Positions 41,168 to 50,955 of a stretch of DNA of 64,000 nt are shown one piece after another; within the stretch, counting starts at the first letter, position 1; each line of letters starts with the position of its first letter. Where the stretch lies: NCBI GenBank assembly GCA_965199235.1, contig CBDAQU010000002.1, forward strand, positions 2,604,001 through 2,668,000. The letters run 5' to 3'. This DNA comes from BOG-908 sp965199235 (GTDB taxonomy: Bacteria > Pseudomonadota > Alphaproteobacteria > Acetobacterales > Acetobacteraceae). The notes beneath the pieces were generated by a model. The model was not told the DNA's origin. It made no database searches and was given only the letters and a program-made list of their open reading frames with translations. The translations under genes were made by a program, and so were the position numbers.

Positions 41168-42097
41168 TCAGGCGCCAGCAAGCGCCTTGCCGAGATGCCC
41201 GCCCCCATGGAACAGCCGCGAGGCTGCTTCCTCCCCATCCATGCCATGCACCGCCATCACCGCCAACTTGACCCGCCCACCGCAACGGGCAAGCGCGCCG
41301 CGTGCCGCTTCCTCGCCGCAGCCCGTCAGGTTGCGAACCATCCGCACCGCGCGCCTGCGCAGCTTTTCGTTGCGCGCGACCATGTCCACCATCTGGCCGC
41401 GCCACACCCTGCCCAGACGCAGCATCACCAAGGTGGAAAACAGGTTCAGCACTACTTTCTGCGACGTGCCGGCCTTCAGGCGGGTGGAACCGGCGATCGG
41501 TTCGGCGCCCGTGCGAACCAGGATAGAGTGCTCCGCCTCCGCCAGCAGCCGCCCGTCCGGGCTGTTGGCGATGCCGATGGTCAGCGCCCCTGCCTGCCGC
41601 GCGTGGCCGATGCAGGCGAGCACGTAGGGAGTGCTGCCGCTGGCCGCCAATCCCACCACCACGTCGGTGGCGGTGACATGCTGGGCCGCCATGTCGGCCT
41701 GCGCGAAATCCAGGCTGTCCTCGGCGTTCTCCACCGCCCGGGTCAGCGCGTCAGGGCCGCCGGCGATCAGCAGGCCCAGCCGGTCCTCCGGCCAATCGAA
41801 GGTGGGCGGCAGCTCGGCCCCGTCCTGCACGCCGATCCGGCCGGATGTGCCGGCGCCGCAATAGATCAGCCGCCCGCCCTGGCGGAGCCGGTCCGCCGCC
41901 GCCTCCGCCGCCGCTTCTATGGCCGGCAGGGCAGGGCGGACCGCCGCCACGGCCGACATCTGCGCCTCCAGCAGCGCGTCCAGCGCCGCCGCAGACGGCC
42001 ACTCGTCCAAGGCGAGGTATCGAGGGTCCACCCCCTCGGTCGCCGGCAGCCCCTCTGAAGACCGACGACCGACGACCGAGAACCGATCCTCAGACAT
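41168..42097 (-). CDS. murQ: N-acetylmuramic acid 6-phosphate etherase
   Basis: Cleaves the lactyl ether of MurNAc 6-phosphate to give GlcNAc 6-phosphate and lactate in peptidoglycan recycling. The protein has 309 residues, standard length. SIS-domain signatures are LIYCGAGTSGRIGVQDGAELPPTF (catalytic Glu), VVVGLAASGSTPYV and STRLKAGTSQKVVLNLFST. The start ATG at 42097 overlaps the end of parE by eight bases, so it is read from the parE message. Confidence 0.95.
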   Translation of the reverse strand: MSEDRFSVVGRRSSEGLPATEGVDPRYLALDEWPSAAALDALLEAQMSAVAAVRPALPAIEAAAEAAADRLRQGGRLIYCGAGTSGRIGVQDGAELPPTFDWPEDRLGLLIAGGPDALTRAVENAEDSLDFAQADMAAQHVTATDVVVGLAASGSTPYVLACIGHARQAGALTIGIANSPDGRLLAEAEHSILVRTGAEPIAGSTRLKAGTSQKVVLNLFSTLVMLRLGRVWRGQMVDMVARNEKLRRRAVRMVRNLTGCGEEAARGALARCGGRVKLAVMAVHGMDGEEAASRLFHGGGHLGKALAGA

Positions 42098-44126
42098 CGA
42101 CGTCCTCAACCGTGCGGGCATTTTCCTGGATGAAGGCGAAGCGCAGTTCCGGCCTGCGGCCCATCAGCGACTCGACCAGGATGGAGGTGGTCGCTCGGTC
42201 GTCGTGCGGGATCATCACCTTGAGCAGCGTGCGCCGTGCGGGGTCCATCGTGGTCTCCTTCAGGGCCGCCGCCGGCATCTCCCCCAGCCCCTTGAAGCGG
42301 CTGATCTCCACCTTGCCGGCTCCCTTGAAGCCGGACTTCAGCTTGCGGTCGCGATCCTGGTCGGTCATCGCGTAGATCGTTTTGGCGCCCTGGGTCAGCC
42401 GGTAGAGGGGCGGCCTGGCCAGGAACACGCGGCCGTCGCGTATCAGGGCAGGCAGCTCGCGGTAGAAGAACGTCATCAGCAGAGAGGCGATATGGGCGCC
42501 GTCCACGTCGGCGTCGGTCAGGATGATCACCTTGCCGTAGCGCAGCCTGGCCGCGTCGTAGCGATCCCCCAGGCCGCAGCCGAGCGCTTCGACCAGGTCG
42601 CGCAGCTCCTGGTTCTGCCGCAGTTTTTCGGTGCTGGCGCTGGCGACGTTGAGGATCTTGCCCTTCAGAGGCAGCACCGCCTGCGTCTCCCGGTTGCGCG
42701 CCTGCTTGGCCGAGCCGCCTGCGCTGTCGCCCTCCACCAGGAAGAGCTCGGTGTCGGCCACCCCTTCCTTGGTGCAGTCGGTCAGCTTGCCGGGCAGGCG
42801 CAGGCGCCTGGTGGCCGATTTGCGAGGCGTGTCGCGGGCTTCCCGGCGGCGCAGGCGCTCCTCGGCCCGCTCGATGACGAAGGCGAGCAGGTTGTCCGCC
42901 CGTGCGGGATCGTCGGCGAGGAAATGATCGAAGCGGTCGCGCAGCGCCGTCTCGACCAGCCTGGCCGCTTCGGGGCTGGTCAGCTTCTCCTTGGTCTGGC
43001 CCTGGAATTGCGGGTCGCGCAGGAACACCGAAAGCTTCGCCGCCATGCTGCCCAGCAGATCCTCGGCCGTCACCAGGGCGGCGCGTTTGTTGGCGCGCTG
43101 CTCGCCCCAGCCGCGCAGGGATCTGAGCAGCGCGGTCCTGAACCCCGTCTCGTGCGTGCCGCCCTGCGGTGTCGGCACGGTGTTGGTGTAGGAATCGAGC
43201 CGCGCCTCCCCCCGTTCGAGCCAGGCGGCGGCCCATTCCACCCGGCCGGACGGACGGCCGTCTGGCGCGTCCGGCAGGGCTGCCTCGCCCGCCCAGATGT
43301 CGGGCAGCGCACGCGCGTCGCCGGCGATGTCGGCGTCCAGGCTGTCGCGCAGCCCGCCCGGGAAATGCAGCACCGCCTCGGCCGGCGTCTCGTCGTGCGG
43401 CGGGATCAACCCGGCATCGCAGGACCAGCGGATCTCCACGCCGCGGAACAAATAGGCCTTCGACCGGCAAAGCCTGTAGAGCCGTGCCGGGCTGAACTGC
43501 AGGGCGCCAAAAATCTGCGGGTCGGGCTGGAAGCGTATGGTGGTGCCGCGCCGATTGTGGACCGCACCGGCGTTGATCAGCTTGGAGGTCGGCAGCCCGC
43601 GCGAAAAACCCTGCCTGTAGAGGGTGCGGTCGCGCGCCACCTCCACCTCCATGACTGCGGACAGCGCGTTGACCACGGAGCTGCCCACGCCGTGCAGCCC
43701 GCCTGAGGTGTCGTAGGCGCGGCCACCGAACTTGCCGCCCGAGTGCAGCGTGGTGAGGATCACCTCGAGCGCGCTCTTCTTGGGGAATTTGGGGTGCGGG
43801 TCGGTGGGAATCCCGCGCCCGTTGTCGCGCACGGTCAGCATGTTGGACCCGGCGAGCGAGACGTCGATGAAGCTCGCATGGCCGGCAACCGCCTCGTCCA
43901 TCGCGTTGTCGATGATCTCGGAGGCGAGGTGGTGCAGCGCGGCCTCGTCGGTGCCGCCGATATACATGCCTGGCCGGCGCCTGACCGGCTCCAGCCCCTC
44001 GAGCACCTCTATGTCGCGGGCCGTGTAATCCTGAGCGGATGCTCTTCCCTCGGCGCCGCCAAACAGGTCAGGGCCGGTCGTCTGTCGCCGCTCGTCGGCG
44101 GCCGGACTCGATGCGTGCTTCGCCAT
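42090..44126 (-). CDS. parE: DNA topoisomerase IV subunit B
   Basis: ATPase subunit of topoisomerase IV, which separates daughter chromosomes. 678 residues. GHKL ATPase motifs are IIDNAMDEAVAG, VRDNGRGIPTDPHPK and GGLHGVGSSVVNALS; the transducer follows. The TOPRIM domain has LFLVEGDSAGGSAKQARNR and ILTDADVDGAHI. The C-terminus includes RFKGLGEMPAAALKETTMDP. The start is the ATG at 44126. The partner parC is not in the window. murQ overlaps its 3' end. Confidence 0.95.
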   Translation of the reverse strand: MAKHASSPAADERRQTTGPDLFGGAEGRASAQDYTARDIEVLEGLEPVRRRPGMYIGGTDEAALHHLASEIIDNAMDEAVAGHASFIDVSLAGSNMLTVRDNGRGIPTDPHPKFPKKSALEVILTTLHSGGKFGGRAYDTSGGLHGVGSSVVNALSAVMEVEVARDRTLYRQGFSRGLPTSKLINAGAVHNRRGTTIRFQPDPQIFGALQFSPARLYRLCRSKAYLFRGVEIRWSCDAGLIPPHDETPAEAVLHFPGGLRDSLDADIAGDARALPDIWAGEAALPDAPDGRPSGRVEWAAAWLERGEARLDSYTNTVPTPQGGTHETGFRTALLRSLRGWGEQRANKRAALVTAEDLLGSMAAKLSVFLRDPQFQGQTKEKLTSPEAARLVETALRDRFDHFLADDPARADNLLAFVIERAEERLRRREARDTPRKSATRRLRLPGKLTDCTKEGVADTELFLVEGDSAGGSAKQARNRETQAVLPLKGKILNVASASTEKLRQNQELRDLVEALGCGLGDRYDAARLRYGKVIILTDADVDGAHIASLLMTFFYRELPALIRDGRVFLARPPLYRLTQGAKTIYAMTDQDRDRKLKSGFKGAGKVEISRFKGLGEMPAAALKETTMDPARRTLLKVMIPHDDRATTSILVESLMGRRPELRFAFIQENARTVEDVDV

Positions 44127-44420
44127 GCCGGCGGAATACAGGATTTGGCCGTCGGCCGTCAGTATGCCTCTGCGATGTCTGCGGCGCGCCTTCCGGGTGG
44201 CCGAACCGCCGCGCTTCCCCCCTCGGCCGTCGCGTGGTCCTCGCCGGGACACGTCAGGAGGAACCGTCCGCGCGTCGATGCCGCCCCATGGGCAACAGAA
44301 AGCAACGGGGGGCGCCCTCGCATGGACAGGCCTGGCAATCTCGGGTAGCCCGCACCGGATGCGGCGGGACACCTCTGCCGCTGCCGTGAGCCAAGGGCGC
44401 TGCCCGCGGATTGGTTCGCG

Positions 44421-47045
44421 ATGTGCTTTGGGGGTTTTTTGTTGCATCGTTCCCGCGCGGCATGGCTCGCTTCGGTCTGCGTCCTTCTCATGCTGACAGA
44501 GCGCGCCGCCTTCGCCCAGGACCCAGCCGCAACCGGTGCTGCGGCGCCGCAGGCGTCCGACACGCCGCAACCGGACGCGCCTTCCCCGCCGGTGCGCCCG
44601 GCGCATCGCCGCGCCCCCCGCGCGTCGAAACCTGTCGCCGTCCGCCCGCAGCAGGCGGGCGACACCATCGCGAGCATACGCATCGAGGGTAACCAGCGGA
44701 TCGAGGAGGGGACGATCCTCTCCTACATGCTGGTGCAGCCGGGCGACCAGTTCGGCAGCGATCGCGTCGACCGCAGCCTGCGCACGCTGTACGCCACCGG
44801 GCTGTTCGCCGACGTCAGCCTGACCCGCGACCGCGACGTGCTGGTGGTGCATCTGCGCGAGAACCCCTTGGTGGCCGCGATCAGTTTCGAGGGCAACCAC
44901 AACGTCAAGGAAGACGACCTGAAAAAGGCGCTGCAGCTCCGGCCGCGCGCGGTGTTCACGACCCGCATGGCCCAGCAGGATCGCCAGAAGCTGCTGGGCG
45001 TCTATGCCGGCCACGGGCGGTTTGCCGCAACCGTCGAGCCGTTGCTGGTGCGCCTGCCGCAGAACCGGGTGAACGTGGTCTTCAACATCGTGGAAGGGCC
45101 GGAGACCAAGATCAGCCGCATCGTCTTCGTGGGCAACCACGCCTTTTCCGAAAGCGACCTGAAAGCGGTGATCGACACGCGCGAGGAGCGCATCTGGCGC
45201 TTCTTCTCCAGCAGCGACCAGTTCAACCCCGAGCGGGTGAACTTCGACCGCGAGCTGCTGCGCCGTTTCTACCTGGAGCACGGCTACGCCGACGTCGCTG
45301 TGACCAACACGGTGGCCGAGCTGTCGCCGGAGCGTCAGGCGTTCTTCCTGACCTTCCAGATTTCCGAGGGGGATCGCTACCGCGTCGGCCACGTGGCGGT
45401 GAAGAGCGCCGTGCCCAAGGTGGCAGCCGCCCCGTACCAAGACCTGGTGCGGGAGACGGAGGGCGCGTTCTACAACGGCAACCTCGTCGAGAAGAGCAGC
45501 GACGCCATCCAGGCGGCGGTGCGCAGGACAGTCGCCAACCCGTTCCTGGTGGTCAACCCGAGGATCGCGCGCAACCACGACAAGCACACGGTGGATCTGG
45601 AGTTCGACATCGCGCAGGGGCCGCGCACCTACGTGGAACGTATCGACATCACCGGCAACACGGTCACCCGCGACAGGGTGATCCGTCGCGAGTTCCGCTT
45701 TGCCGAGGGCGATCCGAACGACCCGGCGCTGATCAGGCAGACCAAGCAGCGCCTGACCGATCTGGGCTATTTCAGCGACGTGAAGGTGACGCCGGTGCCC
45801 GGCTCGGCGGCCGACCGGGTGGTGGTCAACGCCGAGGTGACCGACAAGGCGACCGGAGAGCTCTCGCTCGGCGGCGGCTATTCGACGACGTCGGGCATAC
45901 TGGGCCAGGCCGGCCTGCGTCAGCACAACCTGATCGGCACCGGCATCGATGCTGGCATCAACGGCACGATAGCCACCAGGCAGAGCCAGATCGACCTGTC
46001 CGCGACCGACCCGTATTTCCTCGACCGCAACCTGGTGGCCGGCGGAGACATCTTTTTCCTGACCAACAACAACCAGTACGTGTCCGACTACAGCGAGACG
46101 CGCTACGGCGTGTCGTTCCGGCTCGGCTATGCCTATAACGACCACGTTAGCCAGGCTTTCTCGTACACGGTCAGCGACCGCAACGTGAACAACATCAACC
46201 CGTTCTCCAGCATCTATGTGCAGGACGAGGCAGGCTACTCGCTGCTGTCGCAGGTCGGTCAGACGCTGTCCTTCGACTACCGCGACAGCCGCGTGGAGCC
46301 GCATAGCGGCTTTGTGGTGCGGGTCGGCAACGACTTCGCGGGCCTGGGCGGCGACGAAAACTATCTGCGTTCGAAGATCGACAGCACGTTTTTCCTGCCT
46401 CTGGACTACTTCACCGGAAATTCGAGCTGGGGCATCTCGTTCGCGCAGGGCGCGGGCTACCTGAAGAACTTCCAGAGCAGGGAGCGCATCATCGACAGGT
46501 TCTTCCTCGGCGGCGACAATCTGCGCGGCTTCCTCGACCAGGGCGTGGGGCCGCACTCGGTCGCCTATTCGACGTGCTTCACCTCGCCGCCCTTCGGTCC
46601 GGCCGGAGGGTGCGGCTCGAACAACTCCGCCAACCTCCCCAACGGCGGCATCTTCTATCACGGCAGCGACAGCCTGGGCGGCAACTTCATCTACACGCAG
46701 TCGACCGAGCTGCATTTCCCCTTGCCCGTGCCGGCCGATTTCGGCTTGGCGGGACGTGTCTTCGCCGACATCGGCGGGTTGTCGGGACTGAACGTGCCGC
46801 CGAACGCGCTGACGAGTTGCCTGCCCACGTTGCGGGAGGTGAACGGCCACAAGGTCGATCAGTACGGCGACCCGATCAGCAAGTGCTACTACGACACCAG
46901 CACGCCCCGCATGTCGGTGGGCGTCGGCGTGTCGTGGAAAAGCCCGTTCGGGTTGATCAACATCGATTTGGGCATACCGGTGATGAAACAGCCCTACGAC
47001 CAGCTTCAAGTGTTCAAGTTCGGCTTCGGTACGAGGTTCCAGTAA
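44421..47045 (+). CDS. bamA: Outer membrane protein assembly factor BamA
   Basis: The Omp85 protein that folds and inserts outer-membrane beta barrels. 874 residues: signal peptide (to about residue 32, ...ERAAFA), Ala/Pro-rich linker to about 78, then five POTRA domains (first: IASIRIEGNQRIEEGTILSYM) and a 16-strand barrel. RFFLGGDNLRGF carries the conserved barrel RGF-like motif. The chain ends ...FGFGTRFQ rather than in the usual terminal aromatic residue. No rseP precedes it; the gene starts 295 bases from divergent parE. ompH begins at the very next base after its stop. Confidence 0.95.
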   Translation: MCFGGFLLHRSRAAWLASVCVLLMLTERAAFAQDPAATGAAAPQASDTPQPDAPSPPVRPAHRRAPRASKPVAVRPQQAGDTIASIRIEGNQRIEEGTILSYMLVQPGDQFGSDRVDRSLRTLYATGLFADVSLTRDRDVLVVHLRENPLVAAISFEGNHNVKEDDLKKALQLRPRAVFTTRMAQQDRQKLLGVYAGHGRFAATVEPLLVRLPQNRVNVVFNIVEGPETKISRIVFVGNHAFSESDLKAVIDTREERIWRFFSSSDQFNPERVNFDRELLRRFYLEHGYADVAVTNTVAELSPERQAFFLTFQISEGDRYRVGHVAVKSAVPKVAAAPYQDLVRETEGAFYNGNLVEKSSDAIQAAVRRTVANPFLVVNPRIARNHDKHTVDLEFDIAQGPRTYVERIDITGNTVTRDRVIRREFRFAEGDPNDPALIRQTKQRLTDLGYFSDVKVTPVPGSAADRVVVNAEVTDKATGELSLGGGYSTTSGILGQAGLRQHNLIGTGIDAGINGTIATRQSQIDLSATDPYFLDRNLVAGGDIFFLTNNNQYVSDYSETRYGVSFRLGYAYNDHVSQAFSYTVSDRNVNNINPFSSIYVQDEAGYSLLSQVGQTLSFDYRDSRVEPHSGFVVRVGNDFAGLGGDENYLRSKIDSTFFLPLDYFTGNSSWGISFAQGAGYLKNFQSRERIIDRFFLGGDNLRGFLDQGVGPHSVAYSTCFTSPPFGPAGGCGSNNSANLPNGGIFYHGSDSLGGNFIYTQSTELHFPLPVPADFGLAGRVFADIGGLSGLNVPPNALTSCLPTLREVNGHKVDQYGDPISKCYYDTSTPRMSVGVGVSWKSPFGLINIDLGIPVMKQPYDQLQVFKFGFGTRFQ

Positions 47046-47882
47046 ATGCGCACACGCCTGCTTACTGTCGTCGCTCTGGCGGCTGCCGTCGTTCTGTCGC
47101 CGCTCCATGCGGCGGACGCGCAAGCCAATCCGGGCTACTTCATCCCGCCCCAGGCCGCCGCGCCGCGCGCGCCCGCCGCCTCGCCCCGGCCGCGCACCGC
47201 GCGACAGGCGCCGGTCGCAGCGACACCTTTGCCGCCGCAGGAGCCGATCGCCGAGCAGGATCCCGGCCAGCAGCAGGCGCAGATGCCGCCCTTGCCGCAG
47301 CCGCCGGTGCCAGTGCTGCCGGCGCTGCCGAAGGGGGTGTCGCCGCCGACCGTTGTCGTGGGCGTGCTCGGCGTGCCCGACGTGATGCGCCAGTCCAATG
47401 CGGCGCAGATCATCCAGCGCATCATCGGCGCCCGTAAGGAGAAGCTGCGCGTCGATGTCGACCGTGCCCAGGCGACCTGGCGCAGCCTGGAGCAGCAGCT
47501 TCAGGCCGATGCTCCCAAGCTCACCCCCGACCAGGGCCGCGCACGCGAACGCGCGTTACGCGAGCGGGTGAACGCAGACCGCAAGCAGCTGCAGGACCGC
47601 AACCGGATCATCAGCGAGGCGGGCCAGGTGGCGCTCAACCAGATCGAGAGCACGCTGGTGGCGATCATCCGCCAGGTTTCGGAGAGCCGCGGCATGAACG
47701 TGGTCCTGCACCGCAGCCAGGTGGCGCTGAACATGCCCGAGTTCGACATCACCGACGAGGTGGTGGCCCAGTTGAACAAGCTGATGCCGACGGTGCAGAT
47801 CCCTGCCGAAAACATCGATCCGGCGACTCTGCCCAAGGATTGGGGATCGCCGCCCGCCAGCACGGCCGCGGCGACGCGCTGA
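47046..47882 (+). CDS. OmpH/Skp family periplasmic chaperone
   Basis: A 278-residue relative of Skp, which carries unfolded outer-membrane proteins to BamA. A signal peptide (VVALAAAVVLSPLHAADA) is followed by an unusual Ala/Pro/Gln-rich stretch of about 75 residues, then the Skp core: VVGVLGVPDVMRQSNAAQII, a long coiled-coil helix (KLRVDVDRAQATWRSLEQQLQ...) and the C-terminal strand VALNMPEFDITDEV. The Pro-rich insert is an addition to the standard family layout. The ATG follows the bamA stop with no gap. Confidence 0.88.
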   Translation: MRTRLLTVVALAAAVVLSPLHAADAQANPGYFIPPQAAAPRAPAASPRPRTARQAPVAATPLPPQEPIAEQDPGQQQAQMPPLPQPPVPVLPALPKGVSPPTVVVGVLGVPDVMRQSNAAQIIQRIIGARKEKLRVDVDRAQATWRSLEQQLQADAPKLTPDQGRARERALRERVNADRKQLQDRNRIISEAGQVALNQIESTLVAIIRQVSESRGMNVVLHRSQVALNMPEFDITDEVVAQLNKLMPTVQIPAENIDPATLPKDWGSPPASTAAATR

Positions 47883-47962
47883 GACAAGCGGCACCGATGT
47901 CGCTGGGCACGGCTCCTCTAGGCTGTGGCGGCCAAGCCGGGGCGTTGGGGCGCTTCAGCTAG

Positions 47963-49057
47963 ATGGCTGGCGGGGACGCAGCGCCGATCCTGGGCGACCC
48001 GCGGTTCTTCGACCGGGCCGGCCCGTTCGGGCTGGACGCCTTGGTGGCCGTCACCGCAGGGATGGCCAGGCGCCCCGGGGCCGTTGCGGGACGGCTGCTG
48101 ACCGGCGTCGCGCCGCTGCAGACGGCTTTGCCCGACCAGGTTTCGGTGCTGCACAACCCGCGCTACGCCGAAGCGGCCGAGCAGACCCGGGCCGGCCTGG
48201 TGATCGTCGGCGAGGCGCTCGCGTCCCGCGTGCCGGACGCCAGCGTAGCGCTGGTGGTGGCCGACCCCCATGAGGGTTGGGCCAGGGTCGCCGGCCTGTT
48301 CCATCCGGCGCCGGCGACAGTGCCGGGCATCCACCCGAGCGCGGTCGTGCATGCCAGCGCCCGGCTGGACGCGTCCGTGGAGGTTAGCCCCTGCGCGGTG
48401 ATCGGCGCGCGCGCCGAGATAGCGGCGGGATGCCAGATCGGGCCGTGCGCGGTGATCGGCGACGGCGTGGTCATGGGCGAGGGATGCCGCGTCGGTGCTA
48501 CGGCCAGCATCAGCCATGCCATCCTGGGCGCCCGCGTGCGCATCTACCCAGGCGCGCGAATCGGCCAGGACGGGTTCGGGTTCGCGATCACGAAGGCAGG
48601 GTTCGTGACGGTGCCGCAGCTGGGCCGGGTGATCCTGCACGACGACGTGGAAATCGGCGCCAACTCGACGGTGGACCGGGGGGCAAGCCACGACACCGTC
48701 ATCGGCAGAGGATCGCGGATCGATAACCTGGTCCAGATCGGCCACAACGTGCAGATGGGCCAACATTGCGTGATGGCGGGACAGTCGGGCAGCGCCGGCT
48801 CTTGCACGCTGGGTGACTTCGTCCAGATCGGTGCGCAGGGCGGTCTGGCGGGGCACCTGACGATCGGCGCGCGCGCGCGCATAGGGGCGCAGGCGGGAGT
48901 GATGTCTGACGTGCCGGAAGGCGCCGATGTGATTGGCAGCCCAGCCTTGCCGGTACGCGAGTTTTTCCGCAACGTGGCCGTTCTGCGCCGTCTGGCCAGG
49001 CGGCCGGCTCTCACCACGACTGGCGAACACATATCTGGCGAAAAGGCAGCGGGCTGA
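47963..49057 (+). CDS. lpxD: UDP-3-O-acyl-glucosamine N-acyltransferase
   Basis: Adds the second acyl chain in lipid A synthesis. 364 residues. The N-terminal uridine-binding domain is followed by left-handed beta-helix hexapeptide repeats from about residue 118. The conserved catalytic histidine lies in LVQIGHNVQMG. The segment ARIGQDGFGFAITKAGFVTVPQLG is diagnostic for LpxD. It lies between ompH and fabZ in the usual bamA-ompH-lpxD-fabZ-lpxA order. The usual AGSTG motif reads AGQSGSAGS here. Confidence 0.95.
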   Translation: MAGGDAAPILGDPRFFDRAGPFGLDALVAVTAGMARRPGAVAGRLLTGVAPLQTALPDQVSVLHNPRYAEAAEQTRAGLVIVGEALASRVPDASVALVVADPHEGWARVAGLFHPAPATVPGIHPSAVVHASARLDASVEVSPCAVIGARAEIAAGCQIGPCAVIGDGVVMGEGCRVGATASISHAILGARVRIYPGARIGQDGFGFAITKAGFVTVPQLGRVILHDDVEIGANSTVDRGASHDTVIGRGSRIDNLVQIGHNVQMGQHCVMAGQSGSAGSCTLGDFVQIGAQGGLAGHLTIGARARIGAQAGVMSDVPEGADVIGSPALPVREFFRNVAVLRRLARRPALTTTGEHISGEKAAG

Positions 49058-49062
49058 CACTG

Positions 49063-49599
49063 ATGGACGCACCGGCACAGGATGGCAAAACGATCGGCGA
49101 GGCCGATGGCCTGACGGACGATGTGATTGCTGATCAGCAGCCGCGCATCGCCGCGCTGAACATTGCGCAGATCATGCATGCGATCCCGCATCGCTATCCG
49201 ATGCTGCTGATCGACCGCATGGTCGACGTGGTGCCGCACCACTCGGCGGTGGGCGTAAAGAACGTGTCGGCCAACGAACCCTTCTTCCAGGGACATTTTC
49301 CCGGCCATCCGGTGATGCCGGGCGTGCTGATCATCGAGAGCATGGCGCAGACGGCGGCGGTTCTGGTGGTGCAGTCGCTGGGGCCGCAGGCGGCGGGCAA
49401 GGTGGTGTATTTTATGACCATCGAGAGCGCGAAGTTCCGTCGCCCGGTGGTGCCGGGCGACCAGCTTCGCCTGCACGTGACGCGCGAACGGCGGCGCGGC
49501 AGCGTGTGGAAGTTCTCCGGCGTGGCGTGGGTGGACGGCGTGTCGGTCGCCGAGGCGACATACTCGGCGATGATCATGGACCACGCCCCCGGCGGCTGA
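49063..49599 (+). CDS. fabZ: 3-hydroxyacyl-ACP dehydratase FabZ
   Basis: Dehydrates 3-hydroxyacyl-ACP in fatty acid synthesis. The hot-dog core IPHRYPMLLIDRM is followed by the active-site helix FFQGHFPGHPVMPGVLIIES, with catalytic His and Glu. The protein (178 residues) has an N-terminal extension of about 35 residues beyond the usual 145. Located five bases after lpxD and overlapping lpxA by TGATG, so fatty acid and lipid A acyl supply are co-regulated. Confidence 0.95.
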   Translation: MDAPAQDGKTIGEADGLTDDVIADQQPRIAALNIAQIMHAIPHRYPMLLIDRMVDVVPHHSAVGVKNVSANEPFFQGHFPGHPVMPGVLIIESMAQTAAVLVVQSLGPQAAGKVVYFMTIESAKFRRPVVPGDQLRLHVTRERRRGSVWKFSGVAWVDGVSVAEATYSAMIMDHAPGG

Positions 49600-50471
49600 T
49601 GGATCAGGTGTCCGCCCCCTTGATCGCGCCTGCGCCGCATCCGGCCGAGACGGCTGGACCGATCGTCCACCCGACAGCGATCGTCTCGCCAGGCGCGCGG
49701 CTGGCTGACGGCGTCGATATCGGGCCCTGGTGCATGGTCGGGCCGGGCGTGGTGCTGGAGCAGGGCGTGCGGCTGGTGAGCCACGTGGTGGTGGACGGCG
49801 ACACCACGATCGGCGCGGGCGCGCTGGTCTATCCGTTCTGCACCGTCGGGCTGGCGCCGCAGGACCTCAAGTATCGCGGCGAGCCGACGCGCACCATCAT
49901 CGGCGCGCGCACCCAGTTGCGCGAGCACTGCACCATCCATCGCGGCACGGTTACGGGATCGGGGGTGACGCGCGTAGGGGCCGACTGCCTGCTGATGGCC
50001 GTGGTGCACGTGGCCCATGACTGCGAGCTGGGCGACGGCGTGATCGTGGCGAACAACGTGGTGATGGGCGGCCATGTCAGCATCGGCGCCGGGGCGGTCA
50101 TCGGCGGCGCGACGGCTCTGCACCAGTTCGTCCGGATCGGCCGGGCGGCGATGGTCGGCGGCGCCTCAGGCGTGGAAGCCGACGTGATCCCGTTCGGCAC
50201 GGTGCTGGGCAATCGCGCCAGGCTGACTGGGCTGAACGTGGTCGGGCTGAAGCGAAGGGGGATCGACCGGCCAGGCCTTCACCGGTTGCGCATGGCGTTC
50301 CGGCTGCTGTTTGCTGCCGATGGCGTGACGGGGCAGGTGTTCGCCCAGCGGCTGATGCAGGCCAGGGCGATGGCGGACGACCCGCTGGTGGCGGAGCTTC
50401 TGGCGTTCATCGACATGCCGAGCCGACGTGGCTTGGTGAGAAGCGTGGCGAGCGCAGACGACCCTGCCTGA
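49599..50471 (+). CDS. lpxA: UDP-N-acetylglucosamine acyltransferase
   Basis: First enzyme of lipid A synthesis. 290 residues with beta-helix hexapeptide repeats. The diagnostic stretch APQDLKYRGEPTRTIIGART and LREHCTIHRGT are present, and the catalytic His is in VVHVAHDCELGDG. C-terminal helical domain RRGIDRPGLHRLRMAFRLLF. The start ATG overlaps the fabZ stop. The N-terminus is about 20 residues longer than in E. coli. lpxB does not follow; lpxI is next on this strand after a small opposite gene. Confidence 0.95.
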   Translation: MDQVSAPLIAPAPHPAETAGPIVHPTAIVSPGARLADGVDIGPWCMVGPGVVLEQGVRLVSHVVVDGDTTIGAGALVYPFCTVGLAPQDLKYRGEPTRTIIGARTQLREHCTIHRGTVTGSGVTRVGADCLLMAVVHVAHDCELGDGVIVANNVVMGGHVSIGAGAVIGGATALHQFVRIGRAAMVGGASGVEADVIPFGTVLGNRARLTGLNVVGLKRRGIDRPGLHRLRMAFRLLFAADGVTGQVFAQRLMQARAMADDPLVAELLAFIDMPSRRGLVRSVASADDPA

Positions 50472-50552
50472 GGCGCCGTAAGACGGATTGGGCGGCTGGA
50501 GCTGGAACCGCTCACCAAGAGACGCTACGCACCGTTCGAGCGGCCGCGTGCC

Positions 50553-50768
50553 TCAATGCAAGACCGCGCTCAGGTAGGGCGCCTGGTGCCGCTCGGCCGC
50601 CGTGCCGCCCTCCCAGGCTGCGGTTTCCAGCGCGCCCTCTATGGCAGAGAGGGTTTGCGTCAGCCGCAAGGAGGCTGCCTCCTGAGCCAGGAATTTGAGA
50701 CAGTGCAGGATGGCTTCTGCATCGAGGGTGCTGACGTGGTCGTCGTCCGCGCGGCAATCATCGTTCAT
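50553..50768 (-). CDS. Small hypothetical protein
   Basis: A 71-residue mostly helical protein (DAEAILHCLKFLAQEAASLRL and TLSAIEGALETAAWEGG). The ATG at 50768 gives the shortest sensible form; the open frame continues 19 codons upstream. It lies opposite the lpxA-lpxI run. No family is recognised. Composition and lack of a better frame in this 480-base interval suggest it is real. Confidence 0.5.
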   Translation of the reverse strand: MNDDCRADDDHVSTLDAEAILHCLKFLAQEAASLRLTQTLSAIEGALETAAWEGGTAAERHQAPYLSAVLH

Positions 50769-50853
50769 GGTGCACGGCCCTTTTTCTTGGACGGATACGG
50801 TTTGGATGTCTGCTCCGATGGACACGTCATCGCCGACCAGTCCGGCGCACTAT

Positions 50854-50902
50854 GTTCCTCAAGGGAACTGACGTGATGCGCCGTCTACTCAACTTAAAGT
50901 TG
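50854..50902. promoter_or_regulatory. Two palindromes in the lpxI promoter region
   Basis: GTTCCTCAAGGGAAC (50854-50868) and CAACTTAAAGTTG (50890-50902) lie in the AT-richer divergent region between the small gene and lpxI. Both are perfect inverted repeats. They could be operators, but no regulator is known for either. Confidence 0.3.
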
Positions 50903-50955
50903 TGTGCTCCGTTGCGAGATAATTGTGCAAATCGCTTTTTCGTGAACCAGGGTTC

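Noticed and set aside
50854..50868. LexA box (SOS operator)
   Set aside because: The alphaproteobacterial LexA box is a direct repeat GTTC-N7-GTTC; here it is an inverted repeat GTTCC...GGAAC.
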